The notes beneath the pieces are model-generated. The model had not been told where the DNA came from. It saw only the letters and a list, made by a program, of their open reading frames with translations, and did no database searches. Of a stretch of 64,000 bases of DNA, positions 33,935 to 44,943 are shown in pieces (the stretch's first letter is position 1; the number at the start of each line of letters is the position of its first letter). The DNA comes from Apiotrichum sp. Y4204 (lineage: Eukaryota; Basidiomycota; Tremellomycetes; Trichosporonales; Trichosporonaceae): the NCBI GenBank assembly GCA_025531455.1, contig JAMYHL010000039.1, forward strand, positions 351,122 through 415,121, read 5' to 3'. Both the position numbers and the translations under genes were made by a program.

Positions 33935-34501
33935 GGTGATGTGAGAAGAGGCTGGATTGGTGAGACTGTACGGAAACTGGGGTTAAGTAGTTAGTCTTGT
34001 TCCCTGCAATGGTCAGATGGCGTCGCGTCGAGTCGAATTCCGCCCAAACGTCATCATGGGGGTTAGCTTCGTGACAAAGCATTCTGCCATCCACGTTGGC
34101 AGGACCATAGACGGACCTACTGTTATACTGTTATGGGTAATGTATGAGCAGCTCGTCGGTCAGAGCCCGCACGAAACAGCGTTGATGCATGGGCGCCATC
34201 GCCGATCGCGTACAATCGTGGGATGACTTGGCAGTGAGCTCAGTTGTGCATCAGAAGCTCTTGGGGGAGTCAACAGGAAGCAGCGGGAGCAAACTGTTCC
34301 TTGGTGGCGATCGCCGTTTCATCCCATACAGCACCAGCGCCCTGGACGCGTTTGTTGACATCCTGGCGTCCTGGCGATCCTGGCCAAACAAAACTCTAGG
34401 TTGTCTGGCTGCACAGTCCGATCCATCAACAGCAACAATCACGATCTCCATCCCACTCGCCACGTCTCCCAACCACCAACCCCTCCACACGTCAGCCCAA
34501 C
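33935..34501. promoter_or_regulatory. Divergent promoter region of the cupin and the TP-rich gene
   Basis: No coding feature is visible in this 567-bp interval between two genes transcribed away from each other. Confidence 0.45.
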
Positions 34502-36119
34502 ATGGCCTCCGCGCTAAGTGCCGCGCTGGACCGCCTCGCCTCGGAGTCGGAGCAAATCTCGCGAGGGGCGAGGGCAAACGATGTGCCATGCGGGCCGTTC
34601 ACCACCGCGTTTCTCTCCGACGAGCTGCTTCTGCGTGACTCGGACGAGAGCGAGCGCCAGCCCTTCCGCAAACTCCTCGACGACGAGTACTCCAGCTTCC
34701 AGCGCGCTGGTCCCTCGAACCCGAAGCAGGCTTCGATGCGGGCGTCTACCGATGCAGCAGGTGCGCCGCGCAAGCAGGTGCGCGACCTCATGACGCCGCT
34801 GCGCGAGCTGCCGAGAAAGAAGGGCACGCCAGAGGAGCTGGACGCAACGCTCACGGCACTTACGGATATCATCGCATCGCTCAACGAAAGCTTCTCGCTT
34901 AAGCGCGCGCGGAACGAAGCGCGGGCCCTCACCCAACGGCACCACGCGCAACAGGACCGCATCGCGGAGCTGGAACGGCTGATTGAAGACGCATCGCGGC
35001 GGGACGAGGGGACGCCATCGCCCACGCCTGAACCACAAGAGGCTACGAAGATGTCGGTAGAGGAAGCAATCGCGGCAGAAGAGGAGGCACTCGCGGCTCT
35101 GGAGGCAGCTCTCGCGCCAATGAGAGAGCAGGCTCCACGGGATCCAGTTCGGTCGCCGCTCAAACCCACGCAGCCTACATCTCCGACAACACCCGTCAAG
35201 ACACCGACAAGATCCAAGGCTCTCCCGGTGATTAGGAACTCGCTCGTGCAGACGCCGTTGCGCTCAGAACCGGCGGCCTCCACGACACCGTGGCAGGCCA
35301 GTGCGCAACGTAGTGCAGCTCAGCCCCGTTCGATCTTCGGCCCGCCGCGACATACGATGACACCTGCACGAATGGGGCCCATATCAGCACTTACGCCGAG
35401 AAAAACACCGGCAGGATCTGGGTTCTTTGCTACCCCACTCGCCAAAACGCCTCGTGCCCCAGTGCTCTCGCCTGTCGGCGAGCCGGATCCGACGCCCATT
35501 GCGAACCGTGATCTGGAGCCGAAGCAGGCACCTCAGCCGCCACCGCGATCTCCGTCGCCCGCGGCTCCTGTGACATCTACAGAGCCGGAAACAAGCATGG
35601 TGGATGGCGTTGAGGTGGACCACCCGGCAATAGTTACGGCAATTGTGAGCAGGGATTTCAGCAGAGTTTGCTAACTGCAGGATCTATTGTTCAGCCTTAC
35701 CTCGCTCATGCGTACCGGTACTTCGGGCGCGGTGGACAACGCGCCAGCAGCGACAGTGTGAGTCCCTCTGACTGCGTGCGTATAACAGCCCTCAACTAAC
35801 ATACAGAGCGCATCTCGGAGCACTCTCGCGCCGCGATCCCGACAGCAGCCTTTCTCCACCGATAACGACGGACGTGATCCTACTCTCACACATGATTCTC
35901 ATGTTGCTGCGACAGGTCCGCACCGGGCGGGATCTGGCCGACACGTTTGTGCCCCTCCCAGAACTCAAGAGCGATCTGGGAGCGGTGGCGCGCGCGCGCG
36001 GATGGGACGCGCCCGAGGACGTTGCCAACAAAATCGTTTACCACGCTGTCGGGCTGAAGATTGCGCGCATCGACCGACGCGGGCGCGGAGGCCCCAAGAT
36101 GCGCTTCACGGGCATGTAG
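34502..36119 (+). CDS. TP-rich protein, tentative DASH/Spc34-like kinetochore component
   Basis: Three exons (34502-35644, 35681-35757, 35807-36119) give 510 residues. The N-terminal 60 residues (SALSAALDRLASESEQI, then PFTTAFLSDELLLRDSDESER) resemble the opening of fungal DASH subunit Spc34, which has a Phe-Thr-x-Ala-Leu-Leu block followed by a Leu-x-Arg-Asp-x-Glu block. A coiled coil follows at about residues 130-165. Residues about 215-335 are disordered and dense in S/T-P-x-K sites (SPLKPT, TPVKTP, TPRKTP). The C-terminal 130 residues look folded (VILLSHMILMLLRQVRTGRDL) and end in a basic GRGGPKMRF tail. The Spc34 reading rests on a short, weak similarity; the protein is longer than usual Spc34. 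The gene structure itself is solid. Confidence 0.7.
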
Positions 36120-36408
36120 GAGATATCTTGTATTTGAGATGTAGTCTGCGTAATTTGGACAGTCATTTGGCATCCCAGGAGTCCATTCATTTCGAGAGCA
36201 GTGCGATCATAGACCAACAAATGCATCTCTCATGGGGAATCGAACGTGAGTCCGTGACGTGAAGTCGTAATCTCCGTCCACGGAGATTCTTCCTTCGCCG
36301 CTTCCAGACCAGAGACGCGTCAGACCGTGCTTGGCCGAAAACAGACGCGATGTGACTTTTGGTTTTGCTTTCCACATACACCGCATACACAATTGATCGA
36401 ACAACGCC

Positions 36409-37507
36409 ATGTCGCTGTACGGCTCCTCATCGCGTGCAGGGAGCGCGGGCCCATCGGGTAACAGCTTTCTCTCGCGCCTGACATCGCTGGGCCCGCCAGA
36501 CTCGGGCGTCGGCGACAGCGTGGACTTGGGCTCGACGGCGGACATGGACCTCGACACCGTCGCCGAGGAAGGCCAGGAGGACGACAGCATATTCCACCCG
36601 GCACTGCTTATGCCGAGCGTGGAAGAGGACGAGCTCGACGACGTGCGCCGCCTCGGGCGGGTGTGGGTCCGCGAACGCGGGACGCCGGCAATCCTGCAGT
36701 GGGAGGGGGATCTACTTGATGAGCTGTTGGATAAGCTTGAGCAGCAGGTGAGTGCGCATAAGTGGATGGAGATATTAAGGGGGATGTTTGCTGTGGAGAT
36801 CGTAATTGGGAAGGTTCAAGCTGACATTGCAGCAAAAGATGCTCATAACGCTGCGCGAAGACGACACCACGTCCGAGGAGGAACACTTTCGTCTTGTTCT
36901 TGTGCAGACGGAGATGGAGCGGGCAAAGTTCCTTGTGCGGTCTTATGTCCGTACCAGGCTGTTCAAGGTGAGTGTTGCTGCCTACCGATGTGGAGGGGTG
37001 CTGTGGCGGGCCTCCAATCCCATCGGCTTGCGCCGTCTCGCATTTAGTGTTCCTCATTGACACCCAGATTGAGAAGTACGCGCAGCACATTGTCGACACA
37101 CCAAACTTGCATGAACTTTTATCCGGCGCGGAGCTGGATCACGCTCGCAAATACGCAGACCTCGTCGCAACACATTTCCGGCACTCTGCACTTGATTCAC
37201 TCCCAGAGTGGTTGCAGAAGTTGGACGACACAAATATGGGTATGTGCTGTCATCAAACGCAGATACGTGTATGTGAAATAACACGCAGTTCCGAAACCGA
37301 ATCTCGCGACGCCGGTGCTTATCTACTGCCGTAAAGATTGCGGCGACCTTCCTCTCGAGCGGTACGTCCTCCTGACTGTTCCATTAGTGCGGCATCATTC
37401 TGACGCGCAGGGGCGAAACTGCAGTTCTGGCGGAGGGTACAACACATCTGTTGCGGTATGACCTCGTCGACCGCTGGATTCAGCTTGGGATGGCCGAGGT
37501 CTTGTAG
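36409..37507 (+). CDS. SLD5: GINS complex subunit Sld5
   Basis: Five exons (36409-36747, 36833-36967, 37068-37239, 37289-37361, 37411-37507) give 271 residues. GINS (Sld5, Psf1-3) joins Cdc45 and Mcm2-7 in the replicative CMG helicase. After a Ser/Gly-rich tail, the helical A domain shows EGDLLDELLDKLEQQ, ERAKFLVRSYVRTRLFKIEKYA, and the conserved LSGAELDHARKYADL. The C-terminal B domain (about residues 205-271) is the small beta barrel ending TTHLLRYDLVDRWIQLGMAEVL, with a hydrophobic C-terminus as in Sld5. All introns fall in phase. Identification is strong. Confidence 0.92.
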
Positions 37508-38053
37508 CTGCTGCGTTGGCGGGTGGGGTGCGCATATGTCGTCGTGTATCATGTATGTCCTATCTTTGAAATGGTCCTGCCGAGTCGTGTGCCATTTGAG
37601 CAGCCCTCGGTGTATCACTCGTTGCCCCCTCTATCACTCGAGCAGCACCATCTGCTTCGAGACAGGCATCCCTCGTATTGTTCTAATCTCTCTCGTCGCT
37701 CGGCAGCATTGTCGTCGTTCGTGCGAGCAGCGAGCGCTGCACTCAATTGAGGTGCTGGGGCTATAACAGATTTCTATTGAATGACGTCAGATTCATTAGG
37801 TTTGCAACGCGTTTGTTATTGTTGTTTTTTTTTTTTTTTTTAATCTTTTTCCTCACACCTACACCAAATTGCTTTTGTTGACACCTCCACCGAGCAGGGA
37901 CGCGTCTGGCTTCTTGCTGCCATCGCGACCCCGTGCACGCCGTACAAACCTCATTCATTGTCTCAAGAACCACACTTCTTTCTCTACCCTCGCCATTCGA
38001 TTATCACCCACGTCTTGCCAACACTCCTCCCGCAGTTCATCGAGTAACCTTCA
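37508..38053. other. Intergenic region between SLD5 and the OB-fold candidate, with a T17 run
   Basis: It holds a homopolymer of 17 T at 37825-37841 about 210 bases before the next start. It may be a promoter poly(dA:dT) tract that repels nucleosomes. No gene is seen. Confidence 0.5.
37825..37841 (+). repeat. Poly-T tract (17 T)
   Basis: An uninterrupted run of 17 T in an otherwise GC-rich setting. Confidence 0.95.
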
Positions 38054-39458
38054 ATGCCTCAGTCTCCCGCGTCCCCCTCGGGCGTGGGCCGCCCAGGGAC
38101 ATTCTACCATGCCTTTCTCCCGCCCCCCATCCTCTCCTCCTTCAGCAAGGTGTACTCCGCCGTGGGCAAACGGCTGACGTTTCACGAGGTTCCGATCGAA
38201 GACTCGCCGTCGCAACGCGCGCCATCCGCGATGGAGGACGATACAGAGACTCCGCCGGTGGAAGCTGCTCGCAACTCTCCAGAGGCCGTGGTGGCAGACC
38301 TACCCGTCCCGCCAAGTCCTCCGCCGGTAGCGGTGCATCAGGAGACGGAGGTGGATGTTTCTCTGCCACTCCCAGAAGAACGCGAAGCAGAACCTGCCAG
38401 CCTTCCTCCGGAAGCAGGGCCATCAGGTCGCCAATCCAGGAGTTCACGCCGTTCGACTCGGACCGCCGTGTCGGAGACCTCACATGCCACGCCACTGCGG
38501 CGCTCGCGAACGTCCTTGGGAAGTCTTTCAGACAGTAGTAGAAGGTTTTCCAAGCGTCTCCGGCCCTCAGGTATGTGTGGCAATGACCTGGCATTCTGCA
38601 CTTTTAACTGACGGGTAAGAATCGCTCCCGGCGGACCAGAGCGAAAGTTTCCTCAGCTCGCTCGAGAGCAGCGGCGCCGCTGAAGTGACCGCCACTGCCT
38701 CTAACCTTCCGAACTGGGGCGACGTGACATTTCAAGAGGCAGTTACCATTCAGTCTCTTCTTGAGTCTGCGGCAATGCGGCGGAGCAAACGCGGAATGGG
38801 AAATGAATCGCGGAGGCGCCCGCGGCAGAGCCAAGACTGGAGCGATCGCGTAACTGTCGTGGCTTGTGTAATGTCCATCGAGCCACCCATTCACCAGAAG
38901 CGTCGTGGCAAGCCCGATCTGTGGGTCGCCACTTGGCGCGTTATGTGTCCGCCCGACAAAGGCGACGACTCTGGAACCCCATTCAGCTGCGAAATCAAGT
39001 TCTGGGATTCGTGCGCCCGTGACTTTGGCGACGCGGCACGCAAGGGAGATGTCGTGATTCTCGAAGGTACGTGATACGCTTTAGCTGGACGCGTCTTTGA
39101 TTGAATTGACACCTCAGACGTATTGTTCAAGCCTGGATCTACGAGAACGGACCCGAAAACGGGCGAGTTGAGGACAGAGGAGCCATCCCTCGTCATAAGT
39201 TCGTATGGCGGATGGGTCCCGACGGACCCCGTGAGGGTTGCGTACCGCACATGTCCGCGCTACCCCGCCATGCACGACGATTATGTTTTTCGTGACGCGC
39301 CTCGCGGCGCAGTGTACCCAGGGGAGCGGGAGATGCTCGCCGCAGATCGTGCGCTACGTCCCGATCTTACGCTCGGGCGGAGTGATCCACTGACCCGCCG
39401 CATTGCGGAGTATGCGCGCTGGGTCGCCCAGTTTCTTGGTGGTGAGCCACCCCCGTGA
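38054..39458 (+). CDS. Hypothetical protein with a possible OB-fold-like central domain
   Basis: Three exons (38054-38570, 38620-39066, 39118-39458) give 434 residues. Residues 1-175 are disordered, rich in Pro, Glu and Ser/Arg. Residues about 240-330 alternate beta-strand-like segments: RVTVVACVMSIE, DLWVATWRVMCPP, FSCEIKFWDSCAR, GDVVILEG and VLFKPGS. This order (strand, spacer with charged residues, W-containing strand, then GDVVxLxG) is what single-strand-DNA-binding OB folds such as RPA or shelterin/CST relatives look like. The C-terminal 100 residues hold a Tyr/Pro-rich part and a helix. I do not recognise an orthologue. The second acceptor is TAAG rather than CAG. Function as a ssDNA-binding protein is inference. 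Confidence 0.68.
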
Positions 39459-40211
39459 AAGCCTCCAGCGTGTAATCCCGTTAAGTGGAGCTTTCCCCAG
39501 CCCTGGCGGTGTGTAGGTGTAGATACCGATCCAGCAGCCCGCCCTGCATGTCTTCTCGACCATACCAGTGACCCTTTATCCTCCTTCTCGTCCCCAACTT
39601 CTCCTATCGTCCATATGTATAGTACAGTACCCGCCATTCCTACTCGTTCGCTCCAGAGGCATACCATATCACCCATAAGCATGTACATATGTTCAAATAC
39701 AGTGCGGTGGCCCGGTGGTGCAAGCATTCAGCCAGAAAGGTGCGAGTGTGCGAGTGTACGGGGAAGGAAGGCACGACGAAGTAGCAGTATTTTGCCTGAG
39801 GAAATGGCCCGCATCCTACAGTACGTACAGTATACAGTACTGCGGCTTTGACTGGTGAAGCTGTGGTGAGTGTCTTCCCTCCATGGCCTCAGTGAGTATA
39901 TATATCTACCATCTCTTCATCTCTTGATCATCCTGAATCCTCTTCTTCCTCTCACTCTTCCTCCTTTCTCATAATTCCCTCCCTCCCCAATCTCCGTGCT
40001 CTTTGCAGAACCTAGCCATACTCCCAAACTCATTATCCGTCTGCTGTAGACGCCTTCCTGTTCTCAAAATCAAGTCCCGCGCGAATCTTCGTTCCCCGGC
40101 CGATCCTTCCTCCCCCCACATCGCCAGTATGAACGGGCATAAGCTGCTTACATTGTCAGTTGTATCCCGAGAGAGTGTCAAGCTGACTCCGGTAGCCGTC
40201 GGCCCCCAGAA
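39459..40211. other. Intergenic region with short palindromic AT steps
   Basis: About 750 bp without a gene. Around 39820-39842 the sequence alternates acagtacgtacagtatacagtac, made of small overlapping palindromes. The part from 39900 to 40000 is C/T-rich, a likely promoter of the next gene. Confidence 0.45.
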
Positions 40212-41516
40212 ATGTGCGACTGCGCTGGACGCGTCGGCGGCTGTAGGTGGTTCAAGTGCGGTCAGCCTGGTCCACAGGAGCACGCCTACAAGGTGAGTAA
40301 CAAACTAGCGCTGTCAATATTGCGAGCTGACGGAGATCCACATCATCCACTCTGTCTTCCCTACAAACTCATCGTCTCCCTTGAACGCCATTTTCCCTAC
40401 GCCCTCTTCCTTTCCGTTATCAGTGCGAGGTGTTCTACGCCACTGCTGGCAACTTCCTTGACGAGCCTGAGCGCCTTCGCAACATCAGTCTCGTGATCGC
40501 CCACGTCCTGGCGTACACGGAGGGTCCCCCCCACATTTTGTGAGCTAAGAGAGTGCTGTCCAGTCTAGCTCACCATTACAGTGGACTCTGTGGAAAGCTC
40601 TGGACTCTGGCGGCTCTGCAGTACCGCATGCGCGATGGTCCTTTGTCCAGTTCAATGGTCAGCTGTTGTGAATTGAATATGCTGATATCAGGCCGTCCTC
40701 CTCACCCCTCGCCCGGCTCCCGTCTCGCTCGTTCCGTTTATCCAAAAGCTCACCGACAGTGAGAAGCCTTATAAGCCTCGTTCCCACCGTTTTCTCGACA
40801 CCAATCCCTTCAACGGCCTTCGAACCGGCCGCCATGGCGTCGAGAGGAAGCTCTACCTTACCCACATGGGCAGTGCAGTCTGGGTCACTCATGTCTCCTG
40901 GCTCGCTCGTGGCTGTCTGGGTGGCGAAGTTAACTGGCAGTCGTGGCAACTGGATCACATCGCGCCGTGAGTTTAGTCTCGTATTTGATCGTTAATCTCA
41001 GACGCCCCTCCAAGCTTCTTGCCTACGAGCAGCATGCCTTGAAGCCAAGCAAGGGAGCCATCAGGACAAAGCGCTTCTCCACCACAGCCTTCAAGGATCG
41101 TCCTCAGAACAGGCGCCCTCTCTTCAGCATTGTCAATGATTCGTCGATCTTTGGTGACAGCAGCGACTCGTCTGGCCACGTCACTCCCCGTCTCGACAGC
41201 CCTCCCGCGCTCCATGTCCGTCCTCGTAGCTTTGCGGGATTTGCAGAATGGGATCTTCCGGGATCGCCGTTGTCAATGCGCCTTCCTCCCACCGGCCCCA
41301 CCGGTACCAAGGCTGCCCAGCGCAAGTCGTGCATCGGTCTCGAAGGACTGTCGGCCGGGGGCAGCCCAGGGCGCCCTCTTCCCGAACCTCCGATCGAACG
41401 CCGTTCTCAAGGTATCATGGTCATTCAGAATGACAATGTAGATCAGCTTTGATGATCAGCTTCTGACACTAACAGGACTCGACCTACTTTCTAGCCAACG
41501 AGACTCTCCCAGGTGA
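40212..41516 (+). CDS. Orphan protein with a Cys-rich N-terminus
   Basis: Six exons (40212-40292, 40424-40539, 40582-40657, 40692-40966, 41002-41411, 41476-41516) give 332 residues. The N-terminus is short and Cys-rich (Cys2, Cys4, Cys11, Cys16, Cys28), which could form a zinc site. The middle (about residues 90-185) looks folded, with GLRTGRHGVERKLYL, a Trp-rich stretch WVTHVSWLARGCLGG and WQSWQLDHIAP. The last third is disordered, Ser/Pro-rich, with possible kinase sites. I do not recognise the family. Exon 3 ends in a non-standard ATG/GTCAGC donor, so that junction is the weakest. If the last intron is kept, the protein ends instead at 41452. Confidence 0.68.
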
Positions 41517-41942
41517 CGACAATGCGTGCGGCAACCCCACGCATCTCTCCCCCCTCCGTTACCACTAAATGCTCAAGAATTGGTGTCCCATGGTATCTTG
41601 TATGACTGGTGTACTAGAGTCAGTGATTGTCTGTAGATAAAACTCTGAGGTGGTTGCATGTATTGGTTGCTTGTTGAATTTGGTGGGGGCATGACTGGAT
41701 GTGGAGCATTTTCGGACGCGCCAAGACGAGCGGCCACTGTGCGGACCCTAAAAGTTCGGTGCGGGGCACAACCGTTTTGAGGTCCACCAACGTCCCCACA
41801 TCGTTGCGCATCAACCCTTATCAGTTCAGCAGCAACAACATCAACCGCGAGCTGGGAGGCAGCAAGAACACATATATCACGAAAAGGCGCGATACTCGAT
41901 CTGCGCACGAATTATTGGACGCGTTACTATCATCCTTGTACC
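41517..41942. other. Region between the orphan gene and the CobW-type gene
   Basis: A 91-codon plus-strand frame (41699-41974) overlaps the start of the next gene in another frame and is probably chance. No other feature is seen. Confidence 0.45.
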
Positions 41943-43362
41943 ATGACGACTACGAAACCGATCCCGGTAAGTAACCACACAGGTCCCCATCACGGATCTC
42001 TCTGGAACCCGGAGTGGAATGCTGACAACAGGTTACATGCTTTACTGGCTTCCTCGGCGCCGTAAGGACTAAAAGTTGCATCTCCAAACTGACAAGCAGG
42101 GCAAGACGACAACTATCCTCAGCCTACTAGCCCAGTTGCCGAAGGACTACAAGGTAGGTTGTTCTCTTCGCCGCGCCGGGATCACAGCTTACACATCGTA
42201 GGTTGTGGTCGTAAAGAACGAATACGGAGATGTCGAGGTAGACTCCCTGCTGGCGCAGCAGAGCAACATTACGGGCGTGTCTGAGATCCTCAATGGCTGT
42301 CTGTGAGTGTTGTCCCGATTCCTGTGTGCTCCAGCACTAACAACAGGTGCTGCACCATGGTCGGCCTGGTGGAGAACGCGCTCGTCGAGATCCGCGACAA
42401 GTATCACCCGGACCGCATCATTATTGAGTCTAGGTGAGTGACGATTGCAGCTTCAGCGTCGATATGGCCGTGGTGGAGTCTGCGTTACGTCTTGACTTCG
42501 TAACTGATCCGCCCAGTGGTTCCGCGTTCCCGGCTACCCTCGCGCTCCAGATTCGCGAGCTTGAGCCGCAGGGCTTCAAGCTCGACGGAGTGGTCACGGT
42601 GATTGACTGCGTCAACTTCCAGGGCTACGAGGACACCTCCCCGACGGCAAAAGTGCGTCACTAACGTTCATGTGAAGCTGTGCTTCACTTTGAGAATGGA
42701 CGTCACTAACGTACCAGCTTCAGGCGCAGTACACCGACCTTCTCCTGCTGTCAAAGCATGAGCTCTGCACGGAGCGCGATCTCGACATCCTCATGGACCG
42801 TCTGGGTGACCTGAACGACACGACGCCGTCCATCCGTGTGGGCCCCAAAAACCCGCTATCGCCTGAACTTGTGTTTGGTCTCGACTCGACACTATTCGAG
42901 AAGGGCTCGGACGAGGCGGCGTCGTGGGAAGCTCTCGGTGGAGAGGGAGCGCACACTGATGAGGTGGAGACGAAGAGTGTGTGGCGTGGCGGAGCCCGGC
43001 CAGGCGCTGGCAAACACAACCATGCCAACGGGGACGCGTGTGCAGAGTGCAAGCACCCAGACACTCAGGAAGCTGCTGCACCTATTCCCCGCTCCGAGCT
43101 TGAGGCCGTGCTCTCGAAGCTTCCCTCTGAAATCTACCGCGTGAAGGGCCTTGTCCGATTCCCGTCCGACTCTGCGCCGGGATACGAGACCTATGTCCTC
43201 AACTGGGCGTTTGGGCGGCATACGCTCACGCGCATCGCGACGCTCGATGACGCAAAGGACCTCGAGGGAGTCGCGCTCCGCCTCACCGTCATGGGAGAGC
43301 GGGGCGAGGTTGCCCGTCGCGCGCGGAGAATGGCAGAGGCCCTCGATGCTAACGTCGCATAG
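41943..43362 (+). CDS. CobW/ZNG1-type GTPase (zinc metallochaperone family)
   Basis: Seven exons (41943-41966, 42032-42061, 42100-42153, 42202-42302, 42347-42433, 42517-42652, 42718-43362) give 358 residues. The Walker A TGFLGAGKTT is assembled across the junction of exons 2 and 3, and the metal-binding GCLCC (CxCC) motif across exons 4 and 5. Further G3 domain landmarks are VVVVKNEYGDVEVD, the IIIESSG switch, VVTVIDCVNF and LLLLSKHE (guanine-specificity-type S/N-K-x-E). The C-terminal CobW_C domain (IYRVKGLVRF to the end) follows a His/Cys-rich insert (HNHANGDACAECKH) likely to bind metal. Family members pass zinc to methionine aminopeptidase using GTP. Family call is secure. Confidence 0.92.
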
Positions 43363-44157
43363 AGTGTAGACTATGTATTAGGTGTATCTCTATCGCCTGA
43401 TGGAGCTGGTTCCGCTACCTTGTTCTGACTAATTGAACTAGCAAGAGGGACTCTCGTCCAGAAAAGTAATTGTGCCAAGCCTTGTAGTGACTAACCGGCC
43501 ATGCCCAAACAACCAGCTCCACAGAAACAACATTCCACGAAGATGCTGTCAACGTTCATCATGCTTTCCTCCCGCGGTAAGACACGGCAAGCCAAGTTAC
43601 TAACCTGCTGATCACTGAACCCACTATTCACGAAGTCATCGACCTCATATGCTCGTTAAACATTCCATTACACAACTTGGTCGCATCTCAAACTACCGGC
43701 CACTGGCGCGGCGGCAACGGTCGGACTTAGTGGCTTGTTCCACGCTAATGCGGCTTGAGGCCTCCGATTCGGGGTACCACAAACCAAGGAAGGCTGTCGC
43801 ATGTCGACGCCTACATCATCACCAGCACGTCAGAGCAGGACGAGCATCTGATACGTCGCTGTCGAGAATCCGGGCCGCGTGACATAGCCCAGAACCAGAC
43901 TCACGATCTGCCGCTCTCTGGTCGGAGAACCTAGCAAACGCGAACCCAGGAAAGCGCTAAGCCAGGAAAGCGCCAAGAGGAAGCTTTCTCAGCATATTCT
44001 TTACCCGCGATCTTTCCCAATCCTTCACCAATTGCCTTCCGTATTGATCTGCCTTTGGGGTGGTGCAAGATAGACTTCAAGACCACGGGTGTGAGGGGAA
44101 ACGGTCCTTGGGGGGGTGTGCGCATGTGGCTAAGAGCGATTTTTCAATTTTATCTCA
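43363..44157. other. Region between the CobW-type gene and tRNA-Ala
   Basis: About 800 bp with no gene in sight. There is a small tandem copy of ggaaagcgc near 43949-43972. Confidence 0.5.
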
Positions 44158-44246
44158 GGGCGTGTAGCTCAGTTGGTAGAGCGTGTCATTAGCAGGATCC
44201 AACTCCTATCTTGACAAGGTCTTTGGTTCGATTCCTAACTCGTCCA
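44158..44246 (+). tRNA. tRNA-Ala (anticodon AGC) with a 16-nt intron, copy 2
   Basis: The mature part is identical to the tRNA at 17615-17703, including both T-T mismatches. The intron (44195-44210) differs at three positions (ggatccaactcctatc against ggatccagcccctatc). A T7 run at 44247-44253 ends transcription. Confidence 0.88.
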
Positions 44247-44943
44247 TTTTTTTCTCCCATCTCTACCTACCCCGCCCGGCACCCCACCGCGCCCACCGAA
44301 CACGTCGAGGCATCGCGCGGGCAGCTGCGCAGGCCCCCAAGTGTACTTTGTGCAGGTGCAGAACATTCTGACGGGGTAACGTGTGTGATGTACATCTTGG
44401 TTGCCTTGCAGCTCCCAAGTATTTCATGATTCTAGGGGGCTCTTGACATTGGAGACGCAGAAAGATGGCTATCGCTGTTCCACATCCGCGATAGCGAGTC
44501 AGTTCTATCGCGCCGGCCAGTGACCGACTCCGTATTCCGAGAGCCCACTGTTGCTGAGGATGCGCACCGAAAGCCGCTCGCCGCAACCTACATGATCCAT
44601 AAACTTTCACCGACGTTGGTCGCTCTCAGAGGCACGCCACATACCGAGGAGCACGATACGGCCGTTAGGAGTCCGTGGGGCGGGAGGCTTGGTGCACCCG
44701 GATGAACCACACGCACACAGTACACAGTAACGTGCGTACGCGTGCATGCGCGTCGTGGACGGAAATGTCGGACCGGCATTGCGGGATTCGGTGTCTCGGC
44801 AATTGGCGGCCACCGCATCCGATAAGGTCGGTGCTCGCCGTCACTGGACAAGGTCCACACGGTATAACAGCACCGGTGTGCTATCTTCGATCAGCTACCG
44901 CTCATGCTACTACACTCACTCATACCCATTAACACTTCATAAC
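44247..44943. other. Promoter-side region before the acyl-CoA dehydrogenase
   Basis: It opens with the T7 Pol III stop of tRNA-Ala. Short gtacac/gtgcgtacgcgtgcatgcgc alternations lie near 44720-44750. No gene is seen. Confidence 0.5.

Noticed and set aside
34492..35283. A 263-codon minus-strand frame
   Set aside because: Antisense to exon 1 of the TP-rich gene, composed of repeated Ser/Arg codons produced by that gene's composition.
36190..36310. tRNA-like T-loop (ggggaatcgaacg) on the minus strand
   Set aside because: The flanking T stem does not pair (CACG against CCCC) and no A box or cloverleaf can be drawn.
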